Of a DNA stretch of 64,000 nt, positions 43,652-52,373 are shown one piece after another. Source of the DNA: Candidatus Bathyarchaeia archaeon. Lineage in GTDB: Archaea; Thermoproteota; Bathyarchaeia; Hecatellales; Hecatellaceae. The notes below the pieces were generated by a model, which worked only from the letters and a program-made list of their open reading frames with translations, did no database searches and had not been told where the DNA came from. The position numbers and the translations under genes were made by a program. The stretch lies in contig JAVZMI010000001.1 in assembly GCA_038883335.1 (NCBI GenBank), positions 115,696 to 179,695 of the forward strand, read 5' to 3'. Every line of letters starts with the position of its first letter. Within the stretch, counting starts at the first letter, position 1.

Positions 43652-43822
43652 TCAAGTTGAAGATCTCTTCAATTGCGTGATATAGCCCGCAATCTGGTTA
43701 ATTATCTTCTTTGATTTAACGTCCAGCAGCTGAGCTACTGCCGCTTTGTTTGCACCGAACTCATTAGAGAACTTCCCAGGATACTTTTCAACGAGCATTT
43801 TCGCAACTCTTTTAATCCGCAT
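43652..43822 (-). CDS. rps17e: Small-subunit ribosomal protein S17e
   Basis: A 56-residue frame, ATG 43822 to TGA 43652-43654. It reads RIKRVAKMLVEKYPGKFSNE then VKSKKIINQIAGYITQLKR, matching the S17e pattern (IKR...LL-KYP-KF...D-KSK---N-IAGYIT). It is slightly shorter than the usual 60-70 residues, lacking the first few N-terminal residues. GAGGTGA lies 5 nt before the ATG. A component of the archaeal/eukaryotic 30S/40S subunit. It sits alone between the FUN14 and TatD genes on the same strand. Confidence 0.92.
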   Translation of the reverse strand: MRIKRVAKMLVEKYPGKFSNEFGANKAAVAQLLDVKSKKIINQIAGYITQLKRSST

Positions 43823-43925
43823 CTACTCACCTCGTCTCCTAACCCGAATCTTAGCTTATACCTAAACTTCACCTCTCAATAAAATGTTAACTCACTATTC
43901 ACTAATCAGCCGTCTCTATCTCGGC

Positions 43926-44777
43926 TTAAAGGTATAGTAGGCTTCTGAGACCGCTGGAGAGCTTTGGAAACGCTGAGACATTGTTTCTAAGAATCTGAGC
44001 TGCAAGCTCTTGGACTGTTGATTTTTTAATCTCAGCCAGCTTTTCTGTTACATATGGTATTAGGCTAGGCGAAGTCTTCACATTCTTAAAGATGCCACGG
44101 AACTGAACTGGACCGTCTGTCTCAGTCAAGATCAAATCCATTGGCACTCTCTCCGCTATGTTCTGGATGTGCTTAGCATATGTGAGGGAGGGACCAAAAG
44201 TTATGTAATAGCTTTTTTGAATCATCTGATTCAGAAATTCCACAGGTCCACTGTACCAGTGAAGTATCACGCTGATAAGATCATAGGATCCAATGCAGTC
44301 TAGGACAGATTGCACAGCCATCCTTGAATGAATTATCACGGGCAGTCGCATTTTACTCGCAATATTGAGCATCATATGGAAGACTTGGATCTGAGAGCCA
44401 GTAGAACTTTGGCTATCTTTATACATGCCATCTAACCCAACCTCTCCTATTGCCGCCAATTCGTCCTTAACTGAAGCAATATACGCGATAAGCTGTTCAA
44501 CCTCTCCTGGATTCAGTGAGGAGGCACGCCAAGGGTGGATGCCTACGGCCGGGTATATGATGTCCGGAAACTTTGAGGCCAACTCTATGGTGGCGATGCT
44601 TGAATCTAGATCCTCAGAGTTGGCCACAACTGCCACAACGCCTACCTCTCTTGCTGCTTTGAGGATCTGCTGCAGATCATCTTCATACGTGGGGTCAGCT
44701 AGGTGGATGTGGGAGTCAATGTAGTAGGGTCCGATGGATTTCGCTTCTCCATATGTGCTTATCAAATTCATCACCAT
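43926..44777 (-). CDS. TatD family metal-dependent hydrolase (DNase-like)
   Basis: 283 residues. The TIM-barrel metal ligands are visible: YIDSHIHLADP (HxH), AIGEVGLDGMYK (Glu), VIIHSRMA (His), VILHWYSGPVEF (His) and LTETDGPVQF (Asp). TatD proteins are 3'-5' exonucleases or other amidohydrolases; archaeal members are poorly studied. It starts at ATG 44777. Located 103 nt upstream of rps17e on the same strand. Confidence 0.9.
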   Translation of the reverse strand: MVMNLISTYGEAKSIGPYYIDSHIHLADPTYEDDLQQILKAAREVGVVAVVANSEDLDSSIATIELASKFPDIIYPAVGIHPWRASSLNPGEVEQLIAYIASVKDELAAIGEVGLDGMYKDSQSSTGSQIQVFHMMLNIASKMRLPVIIHSRMAVQSVLDCIGSYDLISVILHWYSGPVEFLNQMIQKSYYITFGPSLTYAKHIQNIAERVPMDLILTETDGPVQFRGIFKNVKTSPSLIPYVTEKLAEIKKSTVQELAAQILRNNVSAFPKLSSGLRSLLYL

Positions 44778-44910
44778 TTTTTAATGACACCTGTGTATTC
44801 GATTTAAACTTGTAACTCGGGGAAGAATGCCTCATGCATTGTTTGGTTGAGGTTTTAAGGTGGAAGATCTGAAAAATACTCTACTGCCCATAATTCTTAG
44901 CTATTAAAGC

Positions 44911-44920
44911 TTTTATATAG
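44911..44920 (+). promoter_or_regulatory. TATA box of the histone gene
   Basis: TTTTATATAG is about 40 nt before the GTG at 44956. With start about 26 nt downstream, the short leader would hold GAGGAGGT (44942-44949). Confidence 0.55.
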
Positions 44921-44955
44921 CTTAAAATCCTGAATAAAGTTAGAGGAGGTTAGAT

Positions 44956-45183
44956 GTGGCAGCTAAAGAGATGTCTCTAGCTCCTTTACACAGATTGATC
45001 AAAAAGGCTGGAGCCTACAGGGTGAGTGAAACCGCTGCGGATGAGCTAAGGAAGTCGTTAGAGGAGCTGGCGATTAGAATAGCTAAGGAGGCTATGGACT
45101 ACTGCGCCCACGCCGGACGGAAGACGGTTAAAAGAGAAGACATTGAATTAGCCGTAAAGAAGCTCTTAAAGGAGCAGAGCTGA
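44956..45183 (+). CDS. Archaeal histone
   Basis: 75 residues, a single histone fold: APLHRLIKKAGAYRVSETAA, ELRKSLEELAIRIAKEAMDY, then AGRKTVKREDIELAVKKLL. It forms dimers and extended histone-DNA polymers. It has a slightly longer C-terminus (KEQS) and an N-terminal MAAKEMS that may carry lysine modification. GTG start with a strong ribosome-binding site, implying high expression. The thermosome gene follows with its own promoter. Confidence 0.96.
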   Translation: MAAKEMSLAPLHRLIKKAGAYRVSETAADELRKSLEELAIRIAKEAMDYCAHAGRKTVKREDIELAVKKLLKEQS

Positions 45184-45190
45184 TAAAAAA

Positions 45191-45200
45191 ATTTATATCC
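45191..45200 (+). promoter_or_regulatory. TATA box and strong RBS of the thermosome gene
   Basis: ATTTATATCC at 45191-45200 is about 70 nt before the ATG at 45267. A near-perfect Shine-Dalgarno AAAGGAGGT lies at 45252-45260, consistent with an abundant chaperone. Confidence 0.5.
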
Positions 45201-45266
45201 ACGCACTAGATCTTATTGCACGCCCAAATTAGAAGTTGATCTAGGCTAGAGAAAGGAGGTAGCCAT

Positions 45267-46907
45267 ATGGCAGCAACACAACCGATATTGATCCTAAAAG
45301 AAGGCGCAGCGCGCACAAGGGGGCGTACAGCCCAGAGAAATAATATAATGGCAGCTCGCCTAGTTGGCGAAGTTTTAAGGTCTACTCTTGGCCCAAGGGG
45401 TATGGACAAGATGCTGGTGGACAGCCTTGGCGACGTAACGGTGACAAACGACGGAGCTACAATTCTCAAGGAGATAGATGTCCAACACCCTGCAGCCAAG
45501 ATGATGGTGGAGGCTGCTAAGGCACAGGACACCGTGGCTGGCGACGGCACCACCACCGTGGTTGTTATCACAACTGAACTTCTTAAAAAGGCAGAAGAGC
45601 TTTTAGACCAGAACATACATCCAACGGTCATAGTGGCTGGGTATAAGAAGGCAGCTGATAAGGCTCTTCAGATAATGGACGAAATCGCCATGCCAGTCGA
45701 CGTTAATGATCGTGCGATGTTAACGAAGGTTGCAAGTACCTCGATACGCAGCAAAGCGATAAGTTCAGCACGCGGATCAATTACAGACATTGCAATAGAT
45801 GCTGTGAAGCAGATTGTAGAAAAGAGAGGAGATACATACTTTGCTGACGTTGAACAGGTGCAAGTGGTTAAGAAGGCCGGTGAGAGTCTCTCGAGCACCA
45901 AACTGATCAAAGGGATAATCATAGATAAGGAAGTCGTACACCCGGCAATGCCTAAGAAAGTCGAGAACGCCAAGATACTTCTCCTAGACTTCCCGTTGGA
46001 GATAGAGAAGACCGACATGAGCGCCGAGATCCGTATAAAAGACCCGCGCCAGATGAAAGCTTTCCTCGACGAGGAGACCAAGATGTTAAAGGAGATGGTC
46101 GATAAAGTGAAGGCTACTGGTGCTAATGTCCTACTCTGCCAGAAAGGCATCGACGATGTAGCTCAACACTTCCTAGCAAAGGAAGGCATAATGGCGGTAC
46201 GCAGAATAAAGGGCTCTGATGTGCAGAAGATTGCTAGGGCTACCGGCGCCAAAGTGGCAAACAGTCTCGAGGGTGTTACCAGTAATTACCTTGGTTACGC
46301 GGATCTGGTGGAGGAGAGGAAGTTCGGTGACGACAAGCTGGTCTTTATCGAAGGTTGCAAAGACCCAAAGTCGGTGGCTATCTTCCTACGCGGAGGCCTT
46401 GAACGGTTTGTAGACGAAGCTGAGAGGGCATTCCATGATGCCCTCTGTGTGGTGGCAGACGTGTATGAGCGCCCCAAGATTGTGGCTGGGGGAGGAGCCA
46501 TAGAGACCGAAGTGGCTAAGCGGCTGAGGGACTATGCCGCTCAGGTCGGTGGTAGGGAGCAGCTGGCTATTGAGGCTTTTGCGGAGTCTATTGAGGGTAT
46601 ACCGAGGACGCTAGCTGAGAATGCAGGCTTAGATCCGATAGATATAATTGTCTCACTAAGAGCCGCTCATGAGAAGGCGGAAGGCCTCTGGCATGGTGTT
46701 GACGTCTTCAAGGGCAAGGTTGTCGATATGATGGAGGCTGGCGTGGTTGAACCTCTGAAGGTTAAGGAGCAGGCTTTGAAGTCAGCCGTCGAAGCAGCGT
46801 CAATGATCCTCAGAATAGATGATGTCATAACTGCGGAGAGAACTAAGGGGCCAACAGCTTCGCCTAAACCACCAGTCGGGCCGGCGCCAACAGGCCTAGA
46901 AGACTAA
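45267..46907 (+). CDS. thsA: Thermosome (group II chaperonin) subunit
   Basis: 546 residues. The ATP site motifs are [43 protein letters not shown] and [16 protein letters not shown]. It refolds proteins in a two-ring closed cage and is highly expressed. The C-terminus ends [11 protein letters not shown] and lacks the GGM-repeat tail seen in many thermosomes. Only one subunit gene is present in the window. T-rich terminators follow. Confidence 0.97.
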   Translation: MAATQPILILKEGAARTRGRTAQRNNIMAARLVGEVLRSTLGPRGMDKMLVDSLGDVTVTNDGATILKEIDVQHPAAKMMVEAAKAQDTVAGDGTTTVVVITTELLKKAEELLDQNIHPTVIVAGYKKAADKALQIMDEIAMPVDVNDRAMLTKVASTSIRSKAISSARGSITDIAIDAVKQIVEKRGDTYFADVEQVQVVKKAGESLSSTKLIKGIIIDKEVVHPAMPKKVENAKILLLDFPLEIEKTDMSAEIRIKDPRQMKAFLDEETKMLKEMVDKVKATGANVLLCQKGIDDVAQHFLAKEGIMAVRRIKGSDVQKIARATGAKVANSLEGVTSNYLGYADLVEERKFGDDKLVFIEGCKDPKSVAIFLRGGLERFVDEAERAFHDALCVVADVYERPKIVAGGGAIETEVAKRLRDYAAQVGGREQLAIEAFAESIEGIPRTLAENAGLDPIDIIVSLRAAHEKAEGLWHGVDVFKGKVVDMMEAGVVEPLKVKEQALKSAVEAASMILRIDDVITAERTKGPTASPKPPVGPAPTGLED

Positions 46908-46908
46908 A

Positions 46909-46929
46909 CCTTTTATCTAATCTTTTTTA
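46909..46929 (+). terminator. T-rich transcription terminator after thermosome
   Basis: TTTT at 46911-46914 and TTTTTT at 46923-46928 lie just after the stop codon, the oligo-T pattern that ends archaeal transcripts. It separates the thermosome from the tRNA-Gln promoter. Confidence 0.5.
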
Positions 46930-47015
46930 ATTATTTATCAAAAAGTTCTTCATCCTAGTTTTTGCGAAGAAGGAGAATATAAATCTGTTAACTTACGCTA
47001 TTATCATAGGAGGTT

Positions 47016-47130
47016 AGCCCGGTGGTGTAGCGGCCAAGCATAGCGGGCTTTGGTTCTCTTCGAGAGGAGAAACCCGCCGACGGGAGTTCGAAACTCGGCT
47101 ACTCGAGCGGAAATCTCCCCCGGGCTACCA
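47016..47130 (+). tRNA. tRNA-Gln (UUG) with two introns, CCA encoded
   Basis: Acceptor AGCCCGG pairs with CCGGGCU, with discriminator A and CCA encoded. The anticodon stem GCGGG/CCCGC holds CUUUGG with anticodon UUG at 47050-47052. An 18-nt insert 47054-47071 at 37/38 folds as CTCT-TCG-AGAG. The T-arm GGGAG/CUCCC is interrupted between loop positions 59 and 60 by about 21 nt (47093-47113), folding as CTCG-(6 nt)-CGAG. Removing both gives a regular T-loop UUCGAAU. A TATA-like GAATATAAAT lies at 46975-46984. Confidence 0.88.
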
Positions 47131-47304
47131 ACACATATAAACAAATTAGTTATGGAGTGTAACTCCGCGGAAGCCTCACTTAACCTAAAATAATCATAGC
47201 ATGAAAAGTCTCTGAAGCCACATATATAACGGTCTCAACAGGGCTACCGGTTTCCAATTTTTGGACAGGTTCAGGCTTCCTCGTAGTTGAAGAGGTAGAT
47301 GCCT

Positions 47305-48786
47305 CTACATGTTATGCGTTTTTAACGCTTCATTTATGTTTCTCAAAAACTCTTCAGCCCGTTTGGGCGGTTCAGTAAGTAGGCTTACGCCTACAAATAT
47401 TAGGCTACTTGCGGCTAGACCCCAAACTCCTGGCCAGTGACCTAAGGGGTACCAGCCTGCGATGAGCATCCCTCCAACAATAATTCCACCAATAGCTATG
47501 CTGCTCAATGCTCCAACTGCTGTACCTCTCTTCCAGAAGAAGGCTCCCACAACTGCGGGAAGCTGCATAAGCAGCCCAGCAGACGCCATAGACGAGAGCA
47601 CAGCTATCAGTTCAAGTCTCAGTTGTGCAAATACAAAACATGCAACTGTCATGAGAGGTATCACTACCTTGCCCACCAGTAATTCCTTCTCCTCAGATGA
47701 TAGAGGATTAATTGTCCTGTAGATGTCTCTTGAACACATAGAACTCAATGTGAGCACTATGGAGTTGAGGGTTGAGGTGGCTGCAACTACTATGCCTACG
47801 AATGCTAAGAGAGCGACGAGCGTTGGAGTTCTGCTCAATAGAATAGGCATAGCCATATCCGCGATCTTCAGGTTAGGCTCTACAATCTTGGCGGCCAGAC
47901 CGAAGAGGGTTACTATAATGGTGTATATGAATCCGAAGATCAAGAAACCTCTCACCATGGTCTTTAAGCTCCTAACGTTCGTTGGTATGAAGAGTCTCTG
48001 TGTAACTTGAGGGTTGGTTACGGCGAAGAAGAACCAAGGCAGAGAGAGACCCAAGAAGAGAGTAAACGGCCACTTAACTGTGAGGTGTGAGGGAATAGAA
48101 GACTCGACATTAACTATGAAATCGCCGAAGCCGCCGAAGAATGTGAATATGATAAAGAGTAACAGAAAGAGCGATGTGGCAAGCATTATTACAGCTTGGA
48201 CGGCGTCCGTCCACGCAACAGACCGCATCCCAGCCCACCATGCATAGATAAGAGTAACTCCCGCCACGATAAGGCAGCCTACCATATAGGTTATCGTCCC
48301 GCCTGAGAGGCTTTCAACAAGGTAGCCAATTCCCATGAACTGCACGGAGGCGTAAGGAACAAGCATAACGAGGCATAGGGCTGTGGTTACTGCGCCTACC
48401 AGGGGATTTTCGTATCTCCCGCTCAGCAATTGAGCCGGAGTTATATACTGGTATCTCTTGCCAGCTAGCCAGAATCTCGGAGCGAATAATATTAAGAGCA
48501 TACCAGTTCCGATAAGGTACGTTAACTCGAAACCTAGGCTGGCGACGCCTGTACTATAAGTTAACCCAACAAGGCCGACCATCATGAATGCACTATAAGT
48601 GGTTGCGCTGTAAGTCATCGCTGAGATGAAGCCGCCTAGTTTCCTGTTCGCTATGAAATATTCTGAAACTCCTCTGCCCATCCTTCTCCGTGCTAAGTGT
48701 GACACAATACACCCTGCAACAAACCATATGATGATTGCAAGGTAGATCCAAGTGGCTTCTATCAAAGGCTCTTCACATCCTTCCAA
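47305..48786 (-). CDS. Sodium:solute symporter (SSS) family transporter
   Basis: 493 residues with about 13 membrane helices. Family segments include YFIANRKLGGFISAMTYSAT, FMMVGLVGLTYSTGV, ITPAQLLSGRYENPLVGAV, SVAWTDAVQAVIMLAT and VAATSTLNSIVLTLSSM. PutP/PanF-like carriers import proline, pantothenate, sugars or carboxylates with Na+; the substrate here is unknown. The start overlaps the upstream small membrane-protein gene by 25 nt, so the two form a pair like YhdT-PanF. Confidence 0.92.
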   Translation of the reverse strand: MEGCEEPLIEATWIYLAIIIWFVAGCIVSHLARRRMGRGVSEYFIANRKLGGFISAMTYSATTYSAFMMVGLVGLTYSTGVASLGFELTYLIGTGMLLILFAPRFWLAGKRYQYITPAQLLSGRYENPLVGAVTTALCLVMLVPYASVQFMGIGYLVESLSGGTITYMVGCLIVAGVTLIYAWWAGMRSVAWTDAVQAVIMLATSLFLLLFIIFTFFGGFGDFIVNVESSIPSHLTVKWPFTLFLGLSLPWFFFAVTNPQVTQRLFIPTNVRSLKTMVRGFLIFGFIYTIIVTLFGLAAKIVEPNLKIADMAMPILLSRTPTLVALLAFVGIVVAATSTLNSIVLTLSSMCSRDIYRTINPLSSEEKELLVGKVVIPLMTVACFVFAQLRLELIAVLSSMASAGLLMQLPAVVGAFFWKRGTAVGALSSIAIGGIIVGGMLIAGWYPLGHWPGVWGLAASSLIFVGVSLLTEPPKRAEEFLRNINEALKTHNM

Positions 48787-48956
48787 GGGCGCATATACAC
48801 TATTGCGGAAACTAGGACAATGATAGTTATCAACACCCAGAAGAGGTATGCCCCATAAAAACTTTGAACATCCTTAAGTAGCAAGTAGGGAACTGCAAAG
48901 TCTATGACGACGAAGAACGTGAACCATATGAGCCAGCCAATTTTCCTACCCTTCAT
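48762..48956 (-). CDS. Small two-helix membrane protein paired with symporter
   Basis: 64 residues with two hydrophobic helices (WLIWFTFFVVIDFAVPYLLL and YGAYLFWVLITIIVLVSAI) and basic ends. Small proteins of this shape (DUF997/DUF3311 style) are commonly encoded immediately before SSS-family symporters. The 25-nt overlap with the symporter supports translational coupling and joint function. The gene starts at ATG 48956. Confidence 0.75.
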   Translation of the reverse strand: MKGRKIGWLIWFTFFVVIDFAVPYLLLKDVQSFYGAYLFWVLITIIVLVSAIVYMRPWKDVKSL

Positions 48957-49070
48957 ATAACTACACGCCTAATGTCTCTGTCAAACGACTGATCAAATTG
49001 CAGAATCATACGCCTTTTGATGTTTAAAAAAGTTTGTAAGAAATTCTTCGTAGGGCTGCCTTCGGCTAGC

Positions 49071-49313
49071 TTAGACTACCTGCTGCCCCCTCGGCCTCTT
49101 CTTGAGTTCAAAAGGGACGTTTACCACGCGGATTGCGTTTTGGGAAGAGACTATATATACCGGGTTTCCTAGGGGGTCATGCTGGTTTGTACGGAGAACG
49201 CCGAGAAGGATCGGTTTCACTTTCAATGTTGCTCCATCTTTAAGTTTATACTCACTCCACTCCTCTTTCACAATCTCAAAGTCAACCTCATCTCCTTCAT
49301 GCACATAGGACAT
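49071..49313 (-). CDS. Small conserved hypothetical protein
   Basis: 80 residues, hydrophilic and beta-rich (VHEGDEVDFEIVKEEWSEYK, LKDGATLKVKPILLGVLRT, NAIRVVNVPFELKKRPRG). No cysteines, membrane helix or catalytic motif. The strand pattern suggests a small OB- or SH3-like barrel. No clear relatives are recognised. ATG at 49313 has AGGTTTGT upstream. It is isolated between the symporter pair and an accessory region. Confidence 0.65.
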   Translation of the reverse strand: MSYVHEGDEVDFEIVKEEWSEYKLKDGATLKVKPILLGVLRTNQHDPLGNPVYIVSSQNAIRVVNVPFELKKRPRGQQVV

Positions 49314-49569
49314 AACGACAAACCTCCATACTATACTGAACTTTATCTAATCCAAGGTATCAAAGTTTCTCTCTCCATCACTAGGTTAAACCAGTTTCTA
49401 GTGTGCGAAATTTTGGACAGCTCATGTGGTCTCCAATTTTTAGAAGCTAGCAGATAATTATATGCAACTTGGTTCACCTTCGCGTTACTCTTTTATAGCT
49501 GATATTTAGTAAAATTTTACTTAAGAAAATCTTAAAGAAAATGTAAAGAAAATTGGAAAGTGATTTTCT

Positions 49570-49812
49570 ATGAAAGAAGCTCTGGCCAGCTACAAGGTTA
49601 CCGAGAAGCAGACCAAGACTGGACGGGCATATATCTCGCCTAGGATATACCTGCCCACGAAACTGGTTAGCGACTCCAGCTTCCCATTTAAAGATCCAAG
49701 CCTTAGGGTCCATGTAAAGATAAAGGGGAAGCAACTTATAATCCAGAAAGCTACAAGCCGCCACCTCAAAAAATTCGGCGAGCTGACCGAGGAGCCAGAA
49801 GCCGGAGGTTAA
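49570..49812 (+). CDS. Small hypothetical protein
   Basis: 80 residues, very basic (SYKVTEKQTKTGRAYISPRI, then VKIKGKQLIIQKATSRHLKK). A mix of strands with a possible swapped-hairpin (AbrB-like) appearance, but no definite family. The upstream region is extremely AT-rich (49495-49569), typical of an archaeal promoter, with TTAAGAAAATC stretches. ATG start. It may be a transcription factor or part of the accessory region. Confidence 0.55.
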   Translation: MKEALASYKVTEKQTKTGRAYISPRIYLPTKLVSDSSFPFKDPSLRVHVKIKGKQLIIQKATSRHLKKFGELTEEPEAGG

Positions 49813-50241
49813 AGGAGACCCCTCCAGTCGTGGTTCCATAGAGCCTACACCAGTAATTCGGCGAGAAATGAGAATGTGCGGCTGATAAACCGTGAACCTC
49901 GTCGAGGCTATGACAATCCTAGCCCTCTCATCTTAAATGGTATTACCCGCTCATACACGTTCATACAGGTTTTTCAGCCCCGATCAACCTTTGAGGCGGC
50001 TGAACCTGACATCTTCGAGGCCCTCAAGGTCTCCCTTCACCCGATACCGCGCGCCTCTGACAATCGCTCCACTGCGCTTTAAAACTCAGATCTCGAACGC
50101 CCCCCAAAGTCAAAAATTTACCCCCAAGTTCGGTTGAAGAGACAAGATCTCTTTGAGAAACTCGAAATGTAGAAAATTTTTTGAAGGTAAAAAACCGTAA
50201 ATCTCGTATTAGAAAACTTAGAACCTAATGAGGAGGGAAAA
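49813..50241. other. Gene-poor region without supported gene
   Basis: These about 430 bases carry two overlapping short forward frames (49876 and 49937) that lack ribosome-binding sites, and an antisense frame over the preceding gene. The first 290 bases look GC-richer than the following AT-rich 140 bases, which serve as the promoter region for the next gene. It may be a decayed gene or untranslated RNA; no known RNA signature was found. Confidence 0.35.
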
Positions 50242-50592
50242 ATGAACTCTGTTCAGAAGAAGGGGCCGCAAGCCCAGCCAACAGCTGGAGGGGTGTCAGA
50301 GAAAACCTCCCAAGTGAATTCTAAACCGAAAAGAGTTCTTATCTGGGAAGAACTGAGTAATGAGGAAAAGCTGAAGAGTTTGTGCGACGCGATTGATGGC
50401 TTGAATAACAGATTTGATGAGTTCCAGAAGCGAGCGAACGCGTGGAGTAATGTAGTGGCGAAGGACATAAACAACATCTATTCCCTAATAAACTACAACG
50501 CTGAGCGAGCTAACGCATGGAGTAAGGAAGTGGACGAGAAGATAAACAAAATTATTTTTCAGCTTGCAGCCCGTGGCATATTTATATTTTAA
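50242..50592 (+). CDS. Coiled-coil hypothetical protein with internal repeat
   Basis: 116 residues, start ATG behind GAGGAGGG. The N-terminal 30 residues are polar and disordered (Q, P, G, S, K). Residues about 55-105 contain a repeated unit: RANAWSNVVAKDINNI and RANAWSKEVDEKINKI, 28 residues apart, indicating an antiparallel helical hairpin or coiled coil. A short hydrophobic tail GIFIF ends the protein. The function is unknown. Confidence 0.6.
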   Translation: MNSVQKKGPQAQPTAGGVSEKTSQVNSKPKRVLIWEELSNEEKLKSLCDAIDGLNNRFDEFQKRANAWSNVVAKDINNIYSLINYNAERANAWSKEVDEKINKIIFQLAARGIFIF

Positions 50593-50731
50593 CGAAGGTT
50601 TACTATGAGGGCTCATTTATATCAATAAAACTCGAGGTTTTCAAAGCTGAAATACGCAGAGGTATGCATTAAGCTCTTCGGGCAATTAGTTTTAAATAAC
50701 GAAAGCCACTTGAAAGTTAAGTGGGGAGAAG

Positions 50732-51143
50732 ATGAAAACATCTAAGGTAATTTTAAATGTGCTTATGGTGATTATGGGATTTGCTATATGGTTCTCTATC
50801 TATATGGCATATGAAAGTGGTGAGCTAGTAGTGGTGGGGGGAAGTGCTGTGGATATGGCGCTACTCGGGTTTGTTTTGGGTATACGGTCTCATCCGCGGT
50901 CTCACCCAGAAGAAAGCTGCTCCGCAATCCGTCACTCCTGAGACAGTTAAACCGCCAGCGGCACCCCACAGTCCAATAAAGGTTTCTTTCATACTAACGG
51001 ACTCGGAGCAGGAAGTACTGAATTATATTACCAAGCACGGCGGGAGGATCTCCCTCTCACAGGCGAGTGAGGAATTGGGGCTAAGCGTGGCTAGGTTGAA
51101 GGAGACAATCAATTCATTGAAAGAGAAAAATTATTTAGAATAA
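50732..51143 (+). pseudogene. Frameshifted membrane-anchored winged-helix protein
   Basis: An ATG at 50732 (GGGGAG upstream) opens a frame with an N-terminal membrane segment (VILNVLMVIMGFAIWFSIYM) and a second hydrophobic stretch to GFVLG. The frame then runs into low-complexity sequence and stops at 50941. Skipping one base at 50882 joins it to the other frame, giving YGLIRGLTQKK, a Pro-rich linker and a C-terminal winged helix (EQEVLNYITKHGGRISLSQA, LGLSVARLKETINSLKEK) ending at 51143. It is most likely one gene with a single-base change, a sequencing error or a real inactivation; a programmed shift is possible. Confidence 0.6.
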
Positions 51144-51284
51144 CCTGGAACCTTAGCCTATATTCCACACATCACACAACTCTCTTTAGGAGTTCTTCAT
51201 GGTTGTCATAATGCCCTTTGACCAGTTCATAGATCTTGTTCTAAAGGCAAAACAGTAATTTTCGCATATCATTGGAGGGTCATC

Positions 51285-51446
51285 ATGGAGTTCGCGGTGT
51301 CTCTGATCTTCTCCCAACATGCGATCCTCGACTATAGGTATATTATTAACTATCCTATCTTTGAGGAGAAAGATGTTTTCGCAGTCGCACAGCTTTATCG
51401 GGCCAGTTCTCCTTTTGGGATCTCTTTCACTCTCTCGCGCCAGTAG
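51285..51446 (+). CDS. Possible small protein (53 aa)
   Basis: A 53-codon frame, ATG 51285 to TAG 51446, is preceded by GGAGGG with 6-nt spacing, the best ribosome-binding site in this stretch. The product is hydrophobic at both ends and has no recognised family. It overlaps the convergent winged-helix gene by 52 nt, which argues against it. Kept as a low-confidence call. Confidence 0.3.
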   Translation: MEFAVSLIFSQHAILDYRYIINYPIFEEKDVFAVAQLYRASSPFGISFTLSRQ

Positions 51447-51823
51447 TTAGCTATCATCTCGAGACGATTAGAAAATGTCTCACTGAGTTGGGCTGGCTCG
51501 TTGCGTCTAGTCCTTACTAGGAGACCGCTATTCAGTAGGGCTTTCCAAGTCTGTGAGAGGGTAGTTGCACTGCAGTGCTCCCTCCGACATATCTCGTTTG
51601 AGATGGAAGTAAGCTCCATTCGACGGGTCTTCCTCCGGCTCATCTCACGAAGAAGAACTTCTGCAAGTTTAGCTTTTCTTGGGTTGTACGGGAAGAGCAA
51701 ACCACAAAATATGGCAAGGTCACCTATGCTAGTTCGATCTTCCTCTACTTTGACCGTCACGTAACCATGTCTCCTAATGTAGTCTGCCATATATTCCTTG
51801 TCCTTTACAGTTCTGAACATCAT
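51395..51823 (-). CDS. Winged-helix-like DNA-binding protein, apparently self-regulated
   Basis: 142 residues, strongly basic. The middle (ELTSISNEICRREHCSATTL, SQTWKALLNSGLLVRTRRNE) fits a winged helix with recognition helix and wing. The N-terminal part (YMADYIRRHGYVTVKVEEDR) may be a dimerisation unit. No effector domain is seen. A 15-bp inverted repeat surrounds its promoter, so it probably represses itself. The start is ATG 51823 or 51820. It may control the neighbouring unknown genes. Confidence 0.65.
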   Translation of the reverse strand: MMFRTVKDKEYMADYIRRHGYVTVKVEEDRTSIGDLAIFCGLLFPYNPRKAKLAEVLLREMSRRKTRRMELTSISNEICRREHCSATTLSQTWKALLNSGLLVRTRRNEPAQLSETFSNRLEMIANYWRERVKEIPKGELAR

Positions 51824-51828
51824 CCCAC

Positions 51829-51893
51829 CTCAATTACACCATATGGTATATGGTAGGTTATTTAATCCTCTACCACACTATGGTGTAATTGAG
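51829..51893. promoter_or_regulatory. Operator: 15-bp inverted repeat flanking a TATA box
   Basis: CTCAATTACACCATA (51829-51843) and TATGGTGTAATTGAG (51879-51893) are perfect complements separated by 35 nt. Between them lies a reverse-strand TATA-like GGATTAAATAACC (51857-51869). A third partial copy, AATTACACCAT, is at 51951-51961. The arrangement suggests binding of a dimeric regulator at two sites over the promoter of the 51823 gene. Confidence 0.65.
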
Positions 51894-51961
51894 CCGACCC
51901 CACCGCACGCCATCAAGCTTGATTAGTGCAAAAATATGGGAGGTCCGATGAATTACACCAT

Positions 51962-52373
51962 TCCATGTAATAATGACGTATGGTGGGCTGCTGAAGTTCG
52001 GCATACGAAAAATTGGAGAGGTGATATTGGGTTCAAAAAATCGAAGTCTGCTGAAACTCGTGGTTGTAGCCAGTTGCATCAATATTACATATACAACTGA
52101 TGCCACCAAGTTACTAAACAAAGCATCACTTAACTATGGAAATCTGGGCTTAATTACCAGGGGGTAAAAAGGCTTCAACACCACAGAAAACATACATAAG
52201 CCTGCATGACAGACGATTTTATTTAGACTTTTACCTGTGAGAAGCTTCTGTTATACAACGTTTGCAGTCGCAAAGCGATGAAAATATGCTATGAACTGAA
52301 TCCTATCGACCATTTGTTTTGACTGGAAAACTAGACCGAAACATATCACCTGATCCACTATACCTGCGCTGCA
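51962..52373. other. Intergenic region with no supported gene
   Basis: A forward frame 51973-52167 (64 codons) and a reverse frame 51870-52121 exist, but both lack ribosome-binding sites and recognisable sequence. The third operator-like copy at 51951 directly precedes the forward frame, which leaves open a small regulated transcript. The rest is AT-rich with no RNA signature seen. Confidence 0.3.

Noticed and set aside
45206-45631. 141-codon reverse frame over the thermosome gene
   Set aside because: Shadow of a strongly conserved coding region with no independent evidence.
49474-49839. 121-codon reverse frame opposite the small gene at 49570
   Set aside because: It has an aromatic-rich low-complexity C-terminus from AT-rich promoter DNA; the forward gene has better composition.
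49813-50110. Possible SRP or other structured RNA in a GC-richer gap
   Set aside because: No SRP helix 8 signature, no convincing terminal helix, and no known RNA motif was seen.
51973-52167. 64-codon forward frame after the third operator copy
   Set aside because: No ribosome-binding site and no recognisable sequence; left as a possibility in the intergenic note.
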